A stretch of 64,000 nucleotides of DNA from Notospermus geniculatus (lineage: Eukaryota > Nemertea > Pilidiophora > Heteronemertea > Lineidae), in the NCBI GenBank assembly GCA_002633025.1, contig NMRB01000508.1:234154-298153 (forward strand). The letters are read 5' to 3'. Within the stretch, counting starts at the first letter, position 1. Each line of letters begins with the position of its first letter. The position numbers and the translations under genes are program-made. Below, piece after piece: positions 45,493 through 57,513 of this stretch. The notes beneath the pieces were generated by a model. The model made no database searches, had not been told where the DNA came from, and was given only the letters and a program-made list of their open reading frames with translations.

Positions 45493-45716
45493 CAGAGAGT
45501 TCATACATGTACTTCAGGTGCACTAAGTGACTCTTGACACAACAACATAAACTACTACACATTATGAAACTGAGTATGGAAGACATTTTATCAAATTTCA
45601 AAACACGTGACAATGATATGACATATCGAATATCTTTGAAATAAAATATGTTTCACCCGCTGAGGACAGCGACCAAGTTCATTCAACATCAGATTTGAAG
45701 TTGTATAATCCACTAA

Positions 45717-46022
45717 GGCCAATTTACATGACTTGGACGGATGTGATTTTGTCGTACGATTCTGTCGGATCAGACAGTTCTGTACACACAATCCAATTTA
45801 TTCATCCGTCAATACGGAGAGACTCATTCTTCGTCAAGTATGCCAAGTACATGACCTGAATGCAGCCCCCTGATTGGTCGAGTTCATGCGTCCTTCGTCT
45901 GATACCGGAAGAAAATAGAACATCCATCTTGTGCATTCGACATCGCAAAGGCCATAACATTTTTGACGTACGATCGTGTCAGATCTGACATTCGGAATTA
46001 AAAATTGCGTAAACTGGCCATA
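45717..46022. mobile_element. Possible MITE, weak inverted ends
   Basis: Ends aggccaatttacatgac and gcgtaaactggcca pair imperfectly. Inner gtcgtacgattctgtcggat and acgtacgatcgtgtcagatc share gtacga..tgtc. Confidence 0.45.
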
Positions 46023-46386
46023 AGTGCGTCAAAACCTTCATACAATTTTAGTCAAAAAATTTGATATGTGCTGAAATTGATATTGATATTGCCACACATC
46101 TTCCTGCCTCAGAAATGAAAAGTTTTACTCAAAGTTCAACTCACCAAGAAGATATTTCGTCGAGTCTGGTTGATGATCCCCTCGGTGAAGACCTGCCACG
46201 TGACGGGCTGAATGCTGTGAAGGACAACCACGAGTTGCCTATCAAGGACACCTGGAGGAGAAAACAGGAATATAATCCCAGAGCTTTGGTCAAGAAAAAA
46301 CAATTTCTTCTGGTTCCAACAGGATTCCAGGGATTCCTCCCTTTTCCAAAGATCTCAGGGCAGAAACTGCTTCCTTAGACAGGTTT

Positions 46387-46566
46387 GGCAGGGGCGGATC
46401 CAGGATTTCGGAAAAGAGGGGGCGCACTGTGCTAGAAAGATTGAAATCTGCTGTGAATTTCAATGATTTGCTCCAAATTTCATAATTTCATGGTCAATTT
46501 TGCAGATTCGTTGGCCAAAAGGCGGGGGCAGGCGCTGGGCATGCACCCCCCGGATCCATGCCTGTT
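46387..46566. repeat. Interspersed repeat (ggatccaggatttcgg family)
   Basis: Opens aggggcggatccaggatttc, closes ccccggatccatgcctg. Confidence 0.7.
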
Positions 46567-46738
46567 TAGTATGGAAGCACACACTTCATACAGTGGTGCC
46601 AGGAAACAGCATTTTGTCACAGTAACTGTCATTTTTTGAAAGTCTGGTGGAGTTGCGCCTCAAATCAAACTCATGAGCAGCTTTGGTAGAGGAACTCCCA
46701 GCTTTGGTACAAAATCGCAACACCAGAGGGCAGACTTA

Positions 46739-47187
46739 NNNNNNNNNNNNNNNNNNNNNNNNNNNNNNNNNNNNNNNNNNNNNNNNNNNNNNNNNNNNNN
46801 NNNNNNNNNNNNNNNNNNNNNNNNNNNNNNNNNNNNNNNNNNNNNNNNNNNNNNNNNNNNNNNNNNNNNNNNNNNNNNNNNNNNNNNNNNNNNNNNNNNN
46901 NNNNNNNNNNNNNNNNNNNNNNNNNNNNNNNNNNNNNNNNNNNNNNNNNNNNNNNNNNNNNNNNNNNNNNNNNNNNNNNNNNNNNNNNNNNNNNNNNNNN
47001 NNNNNNNNNNNNNNNNNNNNNNNNNNNNNNNNNNNNNNNNNNNNNNNNNNNNNNNNNNNNNNNNNNNNNNNNNNNNNNNNNNNNNNNNNNNNNNNNNNNN
47101 NNNNNNNNNNNNNNNNNNNNNNNNNNNNNNNNNNNNNNNNNNNNNNNNNNNNNNNNNNNNNNNNNNNNNNNNNNNNNNNNNNNNNNN
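46739..47187. other. Assembly gap (449 N)
   Basis: Run of N. Confidence 0.99.
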
Positions 47188-47671
47188 GGCAGAGGTGCCT
47201 ATTGGGGAGGGCGAAGAGATCCTCAATATTCTCACCACACAGGCCTGTTATGGGAGACATAGTGAAATCGACCATTTCATCTCCTGATTCCTGAAATGGC
47301 CCCTCCGCCGTAGTCATAAACAATATTGATCACATTTTTCCCCACGTCCTCAACGACCTTCAGTTCTAACATGTTTAATGCTCAGTAAATGAATAAACTC
47401 CACGAAAATGAGCATAGAATGATTAATGTGACCTTGACTTTCTCATAATCAGTGAAGAATAACGACCGCCGAGCCCCAGCGACGAGCTGATGAGGTGTAA
47501 TTTGTGAGGTGGTTTTCTATCGGTTGTCCTGATTGGATGTTCGTTATTAAGATGCGCTGAGGAACATCATTGAATCATCGTCGCTTGCACTCGGTTGAAA
47601 TCGACATTGGATTGTGATGCCCAGAACTCCATTTCAAAACTAAAAGCCAGAGTGTAAGTCAAAGACAATAA

Positions 47672-47796
47672 TGGCTGGTATTCATAAAAGTTAGCAAATG
47701 CTTTTACTTAAAATTTGCACAGCGAGGTCTAATGTAAATGTACTGCAAAACTTGAAGTAGAAGCAAAAAAGCATTTACTACTTTTAATCAGCCAAT
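47672..47796. mobile_element. Foldback MITE (ggctggtattcataaaag family), copy 1
   Basis: Left arm tggctggtattcataaaag and agcaaatgctttta; right arm gcatttactacttttaatca and gcca. Copies 2 and 3 are at 47890-48006 and 58847-58970. Confidence 0.78.
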
Positions 47797-47889
47797 GGCC
47801 TTCGAAGACTCCACTTTGCAAATTTTTCCTGAGGCAGAGAAGTTTTTCAAAATATTTAATCAAGAGCTGAGTGCAAGATACGGCATTAT

Positions 47890-48006
47890 TGGCTGGTATT
47901 CATAAAAGGTAGCAAATGCTCTGAATTAAGATTTGCACAGCAATGTCCAATGTAAATATACTACAAATTTAAAGTAAAAGTATTTGCTAGCTTATATAAA
48001 TATCAG
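47890..48006. mobile_element. Foldback MITE (ggctggtattcataaaag family), copy 2
   Basis: Left tggctggtattcataaaagg, right ctagcttatataaatatcag. Only about 90 bp from copy 1. Confidence 0.78.
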
Positions 48007-48044
48007 ACATGGGGGAGCTCTACATACAACATTGGGCAAATTTA

Positions 48045-48232
48045 ATGTACTGCAGGAGGAAACCGGAGCGCCCGGGAAAAACCTATGCTGTCAGAGAGAG
48101 TCGCCCTCTCTATCACTTGAGTACCGACGGAGTCTGACCGGGGATCGAACCCGGAACCTCAGAGGTGAAAGTGCCGATGTTCCATCTGGGGATCAAAAGC
48201 CGATGTTCCACTGCACCAATGATATCCCAGTT
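48045..48232 (-). repeat. Family B SINE
   Basis: B-box inverse ggggatcgaacccgg, a body with gcaggaggaaaccggagcgc and cctatgctgtcagagagagt. A short internal duplication (ccgatgttccatctggg / ccgatgttccactgc) lies near 48175-48215. Confidence 0.65.
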
Positions 48233-48765
48233 AGATAAAGGACCACTTGGTATTGCCACTTTTTCTCGACAGCCGGCACCACTCCGATCTCCAACCCAGA
48301 GACTAACTACGTTGTCAGCAAATTGACCCGATTTACTACGTACATTTTGTAATGCATTTTTGTAGTTCGTCTTACTGCCGCTAGGTGGCTCCCTCTATGT
48401 CGGCAGTCAAATAATGCATTTGAGATCCAATACCATGCTCCTTTAAGACTGATGTACTTTTAGTGACTAGTCAAAACAATGGAAGAAACTGTACCAATAT
48501 CATAATATTGCACCCAGAAATCAGCCACAGGGTCATCACGTGATTTGTCAATAGGTAACAGATGGATATCGGTCAACGACCGGGGACTAGGTTTTAAAGT
48601 CAGTGCTTACGTTGTTCCTCAACCTGCTCAATATAATGATTTCCAGTCTCAGAGCAGCTGCCTTCACATAACAGCCCTCTAGCCCACCTCCAACTTACAG
48701 TGTGATCAAACTTTCCCCAGACGCACCGTAACTTGCTTTCCAAGCAGTCACAGACCAAAAGCACA
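48233..48765. other. No gene seen
   Basis: Unique sequence without supported features. Confidence 0.4.
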
Positions 48766-48768
48766 TCT

Positions 48769-48907
48769 GGGGCCTGATTCACGAAACTCTCCTAGCGTAT
48801 GTATGATCTTAGTACTGCCCGTATCTATTGTTCGTCGACTTGCTGACAATAGATACGGGAGTGCTAAGATCATACTTACGCTAAGAGGGCTTTGTGAATC
48901 AGGCCCC
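48769..48907. mobile_element. Near-perfect 139-bp palindrome
   Basis: Left arm begins ggggcctgattcacgaaact; right arm ends ttgtgaatcaggcccc. The long middle arms (atgatcttagtactgcccgt, atctattgt / acaatagatacgggagtgct, aagatcat) leave a loop of under 15 bases. It abuts the SINE that follows. Confidence 0.88.
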
Positions 48908-49185
48908 TGAGAAGCCTTGATGACATAGTAGTTATCATGTCCGCTATAGCCAGCGGCAGGTCCCGGGTTCGAATCCTGAGCCATGAGATTTAAATTATCC
49001 CCGACTATTCAGTCCATCTCATGGGACAGTAAGCCATGGTACCTTGTTCCTTTGCAAGGGCAAGTAAAAGACCCCATCCAAGTAAGGAACATGAGTATTG
49101 AGATGGCCTCTTCTGTACTTAACAGGGCAAATAATGCTACCGCTTCGGCCCTAAGGGAAAATCTAATACAAATACAAATAAAGCA
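48908..49185 (+). repeat. Family A SINE
   Basis: A-box-like gatgacatagtagttatcat (decayed), B box ggttcgaatcctg, body shortened at tgagatttaaattatcccc; tail ends atctaatacaaatacaaata. Confidence 0.85.
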
Positions 49186-50030
49186 AGTCGCGTTTATTTT
49201 TCTCCCCAAGGTTATCAGTCAAGATGTAGGCCTACCATTCATAAAAGCCAACAGGCCCTTGGGTGAAAGTGAATAATTCAATAGAGTAGGAGGGTACCAT
49301 TATATTCCATCTCAGAGGGCCTACGCAGTACCTCTTAGAAAGGATATGGTTCCCAGTAATTCAACAGAATTACACCACTTAAAGTGGATTGTTCGCATCT
49401 GTCCAAAGTGAACCAAAAATAATAAAACAACCCGTTTTATTCGTAACAACAACTGGTAAATGCATTGCGGCGGCCGCTCCGGAAACTGTTCTGTTTAATC
49501 TTTGCCTTGGCGTGAATAGTCCGCTTTAACACATGAAAGAGTCATCACAACTCTGATTGGCTACAGCCTGGATCACATGACCACTCTACGCTGTGCAAAA
49601 AATCGACAGAATAATCACTTGACCTCAGGATTTCCGATGCATGATTCCCGTTCCGCTGCACCACTTGAGAAAGCAAAATGGCCGACGGTCAAGTAGCCTT
49701 GACGATCACTACAAAACAGAACGCAGCCAACTGGATGGAGTTTTAGGGCATCGAGTACATCCCCAATTATTTACTATGGATGTTGAAGAGAGTCTCTGAC
49801 GTCTTTACAACAGATGGGGCATACTTACATCAGTTGAAGTAACAAGTAAATGATCTGCGCCCAAGATGTAATGGGACATTTTATCCAATTCTGGGTTTCT
49901 AAATGGTCTTCAAATATAGGCGCGTAGTCTTGAGCACACACAGCAGGAGTGCTCTCTCTTTCTGCAGGCAGCATGATACAGAGCATGATGCACTTTACTG
50001 ACTGACCAATCAGATGCTAATGCTGCAATC
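49186..50030. other. No gene seen
   Basis: Unique sequence without supported features. Confidence 0.4.
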
Positions 50031-50032
50031 AC

Positions 50033-50291
50033 AGCGCCCCTAGTAGAATTTTCAATAGCCACTTCCGTTTTCAACCTCATACCACGATACGGAGAGTACG
50101 GGCAAAAATTTCCCGGATCAAGGTTGAATTGCGCATATTGATTCCCAATGCCACCACCAGGGCGTGGATCCCTGGCGGCGGTATCAGGAACCAACACGTG
50201 TTTTTCAACCTCGATCTAGGAAACATTTGCCTTACTCCTGATAGTGAGGTTGAAAACGGCAGTTGCCATTGAAAATTCTACCAGGGGCGCT
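50033..50291. mobile_element. Foldback element with agcgcccctagtagaa termini
   Basis: Left agcgcccctagtagaatttt, caatagccacttccgttttc; right gaaaacggcagttgccattg, aaaattctaccaggggcgct. Arms are about 45 bp. The centre has a second short inverted pair around ggatccctggcgg. Confidence 0.85.
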
Positions 50292-50915
50292 GCGATCGTG
50301 TGAGATGTGAAATCGGTGTATATATGGGAAGAATCAAATCGGGTTTTTCAGGGATGGGCCTTCCCCAAAATCAGGCCAACCCAGCACATCAATTTCGATA
50401 TCACTTCCTGGCTGCCTGCAAAAACGCCCCAGCTGCTGCGTGTAGTACAACTGTTACTGCATTTACTAACATGTCAGCTGGAAAAGTTGAATTGAACGCT
50501 GCAGCCTCATGTTGTTTGTGTGGGAGTTCGACCTTGGAGAGATATAAGGTTACTTCACCTGAAGCTCGGCTCTGCAGCGAGGTGAGTGCTGTTCATGCAT
50601 GCCTGGATGCTGTGTGTAGCCTGAGGGGAGAATAATCTATGTTTTTGCAAATTATAGCGCAGCAGTGTTAGGGATGCAAATTTCGAATCGACAGATATGT
50701 TGACCAACTGATTCATTGAGAGCAGACGACATATTTCAAAACAAACCAAACATGCAACTACTATTTGAAAAAAATATTTCTTTCAATAGCCAGTTACAGT
50801 GTATGTACACACATTTTGTCACAAATTCACCTGAGTTCGAAATATTTCAATTGACTTGGCACATGCACTGCATTGGACATGCATGTATTTGCCAAACTAT
50901 CACGATACCTATTTC
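50292..50915. other. No gene seen
   Basis: A plus-strand open frame (50300-50635) has a plausible start but no recognisable domain or splice context. Confidence 0.35.
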
Positions 50916-50919
50916 AGAG

Positions 50920-51099
50920 TACTGTAAACCGTGATATTTTTGCGACGCTAAATGTTTGTGATTTTGGTGGTCTACGAATTCGCAAAGAATAAATATTCGC
51001 GATTGGAACCCTTTAGCTTCAGAATAATAATAAGAATAATAATTTTCGTGCGAAAATCGCAAAAATAAAACGCACGCGAAAATTTCACGGTTTACAGTA
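50920..51099. mobile_element. Foldback MITE with tactgtaaaccgtgatat termini
   Basis: Left tactgtaaaccgtgatattt, tgcgacgctaaa; right gcgaaaatttcacggtttac, agta. A truncated second copy starts at 63931. Confidence 0.83.
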
Positions 51100-51548
51100 T
51101 GCCGACACAGTGCATAGTGAGGAAAATAGCATCGTGAGAAAATGCAAAATAATTTATCCCTAAAGAACTGGCCTGAAATAACAGCTAGAAACTTCCTTGT
51201 GCTTATATCAGAAAGTAAAAATATCCCATATCTCATTTTCTAGGAAGTCAACAATATGTGGATGGATGCCTTCAGGGGGTTTTCCCATGACAAACATGGA
51301 GGGGTGACCTTGGAGTTCACACCTCCGGCTTCATCGTGTTTGTTCCTTTCTTGGTGAAAGAAACAAGTCATGTCTTGTTGACACACTCAATAAGCCTTGC
51401 CTGAAATTGCTTCTAATCCTTAGAATTCACCTACACTTTCGTACTTCTCAGCCCTCGATGGTCTTGTCCACTTCGGAAACTTCTAGGGTTCAGAACGGTG
51501 CAGTTGAAACGTCAGCACCTTTGACATCGTGGATTCAAAGCCATTTCT

Positions 51549-51683
51549 TCATTTATAGAACCAAAGAAAACGAGCAAATCCAAAATGTGATATTCATATC
51601 TATATATTACACTATATACACGGTACAAACGTTTTCGGCATCATCCTGCTAGCCCTCATCGTTTCTTTGGTTCTATAAATGTA
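51549..51683. mobile_element. Small MITE with ttatagaaccaaagaaa termini
   Basis: Left catttatagaaccaaagaaa, right gtttctttggttctataaat; arms about 20 bp, AT-rich centre. Confidence 0.75.
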
Positions 51684-51689
51684 CCTCGC

Positions 51690-52685
51690 TACCAAAACTC
51701 TATTTCTTCATTTCACTTTACAGCTGATATCCCCAAAATGGCTGGGTCAAATTTGACATACCATAGGCCTACATCAACTGACTTGTCTTTCATTTGTCGG
51801 TATCTTTCTGCTATCTTCATTTTTCACGTAAGGTCAACACAACGGATCCCTTTCTGAAAACCGATTTCATTTCGCAACGAAGTTCACTGCAGTTTATGCG
51901 TGATGCATTGCGTCATTTCAAAATGGCCGCCACTTCAGCCATAAACACCAACTGTGATTGGTGAAGAACTTCTTTATATCATGTGCTTAGGGCGAACGAC
52001 AGCGATGATGCCTGTAGCGGCAAAAAAGACAAATTGACTGATGTAAATATGTCAAATTTGACATTTGTTGCAGAGATATTGGCAATAATCCATGCGCGAA
52101 GTGGATGGGGAACAAAACAGAGGTAAAACAATTCTATTTTGAAAGTGTGGGCAACTGTCTTTGACAGATATGTGATGGCATGAGGACGGAAATGCCCTCT
52201 AGTTGGCTTTTATCCACAGGAGAGCAACAAAGGCCTACCACTTTTGGGGACAATATCATGAATAAATAGGAATTCACAGATTCAGGAAGATCTGCATTCA
52301 TCACTATAGGAACTTTTTCATCATCATATACTATTACAATGGAAGGAATCGACAACGTCTCTCAGCAAATACGAGAAAACTCCACCAACAGAGTATTTCC
52401 CTACAATATCTCTACCTATTTGTTTCTTCCATTGTTCTGACGAAGTTTCCAAAGGGAATTGACAATAGAGAGAATTAGCAAGATTAACTGGACAAAGAGA
52501 CATTATATCCACTATGATTGACTACGAAGGTATGGGTAGAAATGGGAGTTTTTATCCCATGGTTAGCTTTGTTCTTCTGCCTTCAACGTTACTTTGTACA
52601 GCCATGTTGATTTCTTCTATTTGTTTGTACATTTCTAGGCTTTCATTATCAGGCTCCTTTTTCCTTTTAGGGGCATTCACAATCA
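51690..52685. other. No gene seen
   Basis: Unique sequence; short overlapping frames only. Confidence 0.4.
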
Positions 52686-52690
52686 GGAAA

Positions 52691-52951
52691 ATAGACAAAT
52701 CCCAAATTCCAAGATCTGCGCACTTCCGCCGAAATTGTAATCAGAACCTCGACCTGAAACCAGCTGACGTGACGCAATCCATGATTCAGCACTGGTCAAC
52801 TCTGACGCAACGTCGTCGAACTCACTGTCGTCACATGGTCATGGGGTTTTCTGCGTCACGTCATTCAGTGTTTTCAGACCGAGGTTCTTGTTGCCATTTC
52901 GGCAGAAGTGCGCAGATCTTTCTCGTTTTCGTCAATTTGGGATTTGTCTAC
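52691..52951. mobile_element. Foldback element (atagacaaatcccaaattcc), third copy
   Basis: Left atagacaaatcccaaattcc; right gtcaatttgggatttgtcta. Interior agatctgcgcacttccgccg and agaagtgcgcagatctt match 14864-15112. Confidence 0.82.
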
Positions 52952-53126
52952 AGAATATCTCAAAGTCACCTTATTTCAGTAAGATTCATAATTAACGTGA
53001 TGTTACTGTCTTTGAAAGGTCATACACAATGTTCTTGATTGCCAATTTCAACGCCGACATTTTCTACTCCACTCCACATTCCCTCTTCCCGACTCCCCAC
53101 CACTCCACATTCCCTCTGCCCTCAAC

Positions 53127-54345
53127 TCCCCACCATTCCACATTCCCTCTCCCATGATTATTACAATACATTGTAATTACAGTCGGTCTTCGCGACAATG
53201 TAGCGAGAATTCTCGGGTCATGGCGCGCATACATAGCAATCAAGTAGGACTCCTCGAAGATCAAGATTGGAATGGCCGGCATCTCGGACGATTATTGGAT
53301 CCTTATTGCGGACATTTCAAATGTGGGAGCATATGATAACATCCATGGTACCCCACCCAGAACAAGATTAGCATTTTATGGCACATGTGGCGATTTTATG
53401 GCAGGATCCTAGAGGTACAGTAATAATATAACAGCACGCCCCGGAAGAGTGAAAATCAGTAGTTAGGACGGACGGACGGATGGACGGACAACAGATGCCA
53501 TGAGAGAAATCTAGCCAGTTGCCAATTCTTGTCGAATAAGCAGTAAAAAGAACATTGAACGAGGGTGTACCACATTATACTGTCCATGGTTGCAATAACA
53601 ATAGATATCAGACAATTTCCCAAGAAATGGCTGAAAAATTTTGGTCATGTTTGGCAGCCATAAGGCTTCCTTTACATAGAAGTATACGGTATACAAAATC
53701 ACCGGTGAACAATGGCCTCACGGTCATGAATCCTCGGGAAGCCTTTGTTTTCGTATACCGTATACTTCTATGTAATACCCCCGTCACACTTAGTTCGAAT
53801 CAGCAGGAATCAAGCAGAACCAGCCGGAATGACAAATTTGCAAAATTCGAGCTGGATTCGGGATCAACTCCCCACCATTCCACATTCCCTCTCCCATGAT
53901 TATTACAATACATTGTAATTACAGTCGGTCTTCGCGACAATGTAGCGAGAATTCTCAGGTCATGGCGCGCATACATAGCAATCAAGTAGGACTCCTCGAA
54001 GATCAAGATTGGAATGACCAGCATCTCGGACGATTATTGGATCCTTATTGCGGACATTTCAATGTGGAAGCGTATGATAACATCCATGGTACCCCACCCA
54101 GAACAAGATTAGCATTTTATGGCACATGTGGCGATTTTATGGCAGGATCCTAGCGGTACAATAATAATATAACAGCACGCCCCGGAACAGTGAAAATCTG
54201 TAGTTAGGATGGACGGATGGACAGACGGACAACAGATGCCATGAGAGAATAGCCAGTTGCCAATTCTTATCGAACGAGCAGTAAAAAGAATACTGAACGA
54301 GGGTGTACCACACCATACTGTCCATGGTTGCAATGACAGTACATG
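53127..54345. repeat. Pair of about 0.45-kb direct repeats
   Basis: Segments 53127-53595 and 53872-54340 both run from ccattccacattccctctcc through tcttcgcgacaatgtagcga and tggcgattttatggcaggat to a ggacggacggac stretch followed by acagatgccatgagagaa. Between them lie 53671-53775 and the left end of 53776-55135. Confidence 0.82.
53671..53775. mobile_element. Small MITE with ttacatagaagtatacggta termini
   Basis: Left tttacatagaagtatacggt, atac; right gtataccgtatacttctatg, taa. Arms of about 23 bp are perfect. It directly abuts the next element. Confidence 0.85.
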
Positions 54346-55135
54346 TAGATATCAAACAATTTATTGTAAAATGTAGGGGGAAACCAACATTATCATTGAA
54401 AACCTGCAGAGTACAAGAGAGTAATGGCCGCAACTGGAAATTTGTTCATAAAATGTTCTGAACATGTCCAATGAAGGCCTACACGTATATATACACCGAA
54501 GCCCTAACAGGCCCTGCAATCTGAATTTCCCAAGAAATGGATGAAAAAATTTTGTTCGTGTTTGGCAGCCATAACAATCTGACTGATAAATTTATGTGAC
54601 AAAACTTGCATATCTGGGATTTCAGATTTGCTTCTGGAACTCCAGTTTCCTCCAACATTAGATTTGCCGAACTGTTCTGGCACGTTTCTAGAACATCCTG
54701 TATATCTCACCAACCACTTACATGTATGCCTGGTGTTCATGCCCGGTGTGTCATTCATCAATGTACTTTTATTCATACTCATCTCCCATACTAATTCTGC
54801 TTTCACAATCAGAAATATGTAAATCTTCACAAACCCGCAACCTTTTTCAACAATAACGCCACCAGCAGTCACCACAATAACACCTGAGGTGAATAATTTA
54901 GTATTTATTGACAACAAGGTCTTTCAACATAAATATCAATGCCGCGAGAAATTAAGAGAAATGTCACGCAAATATTTTCCTGTCCTTACTTTGGTCGGGC
55001 GTCACCATGTTTTACTTGAAAGACAGAAAATAAGAGTCGAAAAACAATATGCACTTCGATTGTCGAGGAATGGACTACGAATTGTCATTCCGACGGCATT
55101 CCTGCTCATTCTTCCTCTAGTGTGACGGGGGTATT
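53776..55135. mobile_element. 1.36-kb element with tacccccgtcacact termini
   Basis: Left end aatacccccgtcacactta, right end agtgtgacgggggtatt. Sub-terminal cagcaggaatcaagc and cattcctgctcattcttcc also pair. The interior holds one of the 0.45-kb repeats and part of the 0.48-kb repeat below; no transposase was seen. Confidence 0.72.
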
Positions 55136-55620
55136 AGGGAAGCCTAACAGTCTTACTGATAAAGTTATGTGACAAAACTTGCAACTGGGATTTCAGATTT
55201 TCTTCTGGAACTCCAGTTTCCTCCAACATTAGATTTGCTGAACTGGCACATGTTTCTAAAACATCCTGTATATCTCACCAACCACTCATGCCCAGTGCAT
55301 CTCATTCATCAATGTACTTTTATTCATACTCATCTCCCATACTAATTCCGTTTTCACAATCAGAAATATGTAAATCTTCACAAACCCGCAACCTTTTTCA
55401 ACAATAACGCCACCAGCAGTCACCACAATAACACCTGAGGTGAATAATTTAGTATTTATTGACAACAAGGTCTTTCAACATAAATATCAATGCCTTGAGA
55501 AATTAAGAGAAATGTCACGCAAATATTTTCCTGTCCTTACTTTGGTCGGGCGTCACCATGTTTTACTTGAAAGATGGCAGAAAATAAGAGTCGAAAAACA
55601 ACCAAAACTCATAACAAGGA
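54560..55620. repeat. Pair of about 0.48-kb direct repeats
   Basis: 54575-55045 and 55150-55605 share ttatgtgacaaaacttgca, ccagtttcctccaacattag, taacgccaccagcagtcacc and tttggtcgggcgtcaccatg. The second copy starts just outside the 53776-55135 terminus. Confidence 0.82.
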
Positions 55621-55930
55621 CAGGGTTTCCGCCAGGATTTTTTTCGAGGGTACGACCTGGGGGGGGGGGGGAGAAAAAAAATTTCAAAAAATTTTTTTTT
55701 TAAATTTTTTTTTTTTGAAATTTTTTTTCTGTTAATATGGCCTCCAGAGTCGTTTTTTCCACTCCAAAATGCAAAATTAGTCTTCCTTCGGCATGAAAGT
55801 TGCATTTAAAATGTAACAAATTTAAGAAAAACATTACTGAAGTGATTTTTTCAGGGTACTATATTGTACCCTCAAATTTCTTTAGGGTACTATATTTGTA
55901 CCCAAAGTACCCTCTGGCGGGGACCCTGAA
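55621..55930. mobile_element. Foldback repeat (gtttccgccag family)
   Basis: Opens cagggtttccgccaggattt, closes accctctggcggggaccctg. G-, A- and T-runs (55659-55730) form the inner arms. Confidence 0.7.
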
Positions 55931-56338
55931 GGAATTATACCAAAACTTCAGCCATTAGTATTTCTTTTTGAGATGAACGTAGGCGGACTCTTCATCTGTC
56001 AGCTTGCACACAGGACAATGAGTTGTCAGTATCCTCAATAAAGATGAAAATAAGACCAACTTCAACATCAATAGAGACACCAAGCTGTCAACCCACAGGG
56101 AAAGTTTTCTCACCCGAAGACATACAATTTCTTGGTGGCAACATTGTGCATCCATAAGAACTTGATTCTGAATACGAGTTCACATGAGGCAAGTGAAAAC
56201 TTGGAGATCAGTCAAGGTGTTGCATGGTAACTAATGGGACTAGGATTGGAATCTCAATCAAGCTGAAGAAGAACTAGCGGTGATTGAGAACAATGGCAAA
56301 TGAAGTCAAGTTCAGATTGGGCAGCTAAAGTTCAGGAG

Positions 56339-56439
56339 CCATGTTCCCGAAGCCATCGTTAGGTTAACGATGTCGTTAAAACTGGGAAAATGCATAGCGT
56401 AACGACATCGTTAACCTAACGACGGCTTCGGGAACATGG
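56339..56439. mobile_element. 101-bp palindrome
   Basis: Left ccatgttcccgaagccatcg, ttaggttaacgatgtcgtta; right taacgacatcgttaacctaa, cgacggcttcgggaacatgg. Loop about 20 bases. Flanked by repeats of gttcagatygggcagct. Confidence 0.88.
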
Positions 56440-56449
56440 GTCCAGATTG

Positions 56450-56635
56450 GGCAGCTTAAGTTCAGATCGGGCAGCTTAAGTTCAGATCGGGCAGCTGAAG
56501 TGCCAAAGGAATGCTGTCATGACTATGGAGGTTCAAGACAAATCTGCGGCCCTTCCTGCCAAAGGAATGATGCCATGACTGTGGAGGTTCAGGACAGACC
56601 TGTCGCCATTCCTGCCAAAGGAATGCTGTCACAAA
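56450..56635. repeat. Short tandem repeats
   Basis: Three units of gttcagatcgggcagcttaa (56450-56500), followed by two-and-a-bit units of about 64 bp built on tgccaaaggaatgctgtcat and gactatggaggttcaagaca. Confidence 0.75.
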
Positions 56636-56639
56636 TGTG

Positions 56640-57510
56640 CAGCATGCATAAAATCTCTGCTACCTTCCTGCAGGAATCGTGTGAACAGGTTTTCATGCAT
56701 TTCGCCTTTTTGCAGCAAACGGCACTGAAACTTGGTGGTACTCATAGCAACAAACTCCCACTCCAAACAATGCTGAGGAAAAAAAGACCATGCAAGACAA
56801 TTTGTGACATTTCCAAGCCTGATGGAAAAGTTTTCTTGCATTGTTATGAACGCGGTATTGCACAGAAATCCCTTCTTTTGCCCCACATTTTGTTAACTCA
56901 GTGTTACAACTGCTTGCTTTGTACTCATGTTGCTGAAACAGGCAAACTGAGCACTTTAGCAATTAAGCCTAGCAAGGTTTTATGAATACGGGCCCTAGTT
57001 GCCTCCTGTATTGTGAGTTCACAACATTACCCTAATCCCATGCCAAAAACTTTCTTCAACATTTCTCAATTTCTGTTTACAATTTTCCGCCGACATCAGC
57101 CTTTCTGTACCGACCCAGCAAGACAGAAGTCCAAACTCAGCAGCAAACATAGCTCGCTTCAGCATCCATCTATCCACCTTTCATTTAAGAAACACTCATA
57201 AAAGCAACTTCTGTCAGCGGTGGGTGTTTTTTGTGCGCCATCACACGCGTACTCATTAGGATCAATCAATGAACACTGGTTCATTACTCATTTCTGTTGT
57301 GGGTAAACTTCAACGCGGCTGCCTTCTTGCCCAGATCGGCTTCAAGTCAAGGTACTGCTTAGTGGGATATTTATACCTGCTTTTATTTGCTACTGTACAG
57401 GAACTATGTGATACACTCAACCACTAGATGTTGCTGAGGGAGAGGCCCTATCCTTGCAGAGTGAAATGAAAGACTAGATGTGAGCTAGAATTTTTTGAAG
57501 GAGACAAAGT
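56640..57510. other. No gene seen
   Basis: The segment ending gttttatgaatacgggccct at about 56995 looks like one end of a repeat. The other end was not found. Confidence 0.35.
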
Positions 57511-57513
57511 TCT

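Noticed and set aside
46061-46378. 105-codon plus-strand open frame
   Set aside because: The sequence is protein-like in places, but there is no recognisable domain, no duplicate to compare and no clear splice context. Not strong enough to list as a gene.
52514-53038. 174-codon plus-strand open frame with a hydrophobic start
   Set aside because: Its middle is the foldback element at 52691-52951, which also occurs at two other loci. Chance frame.
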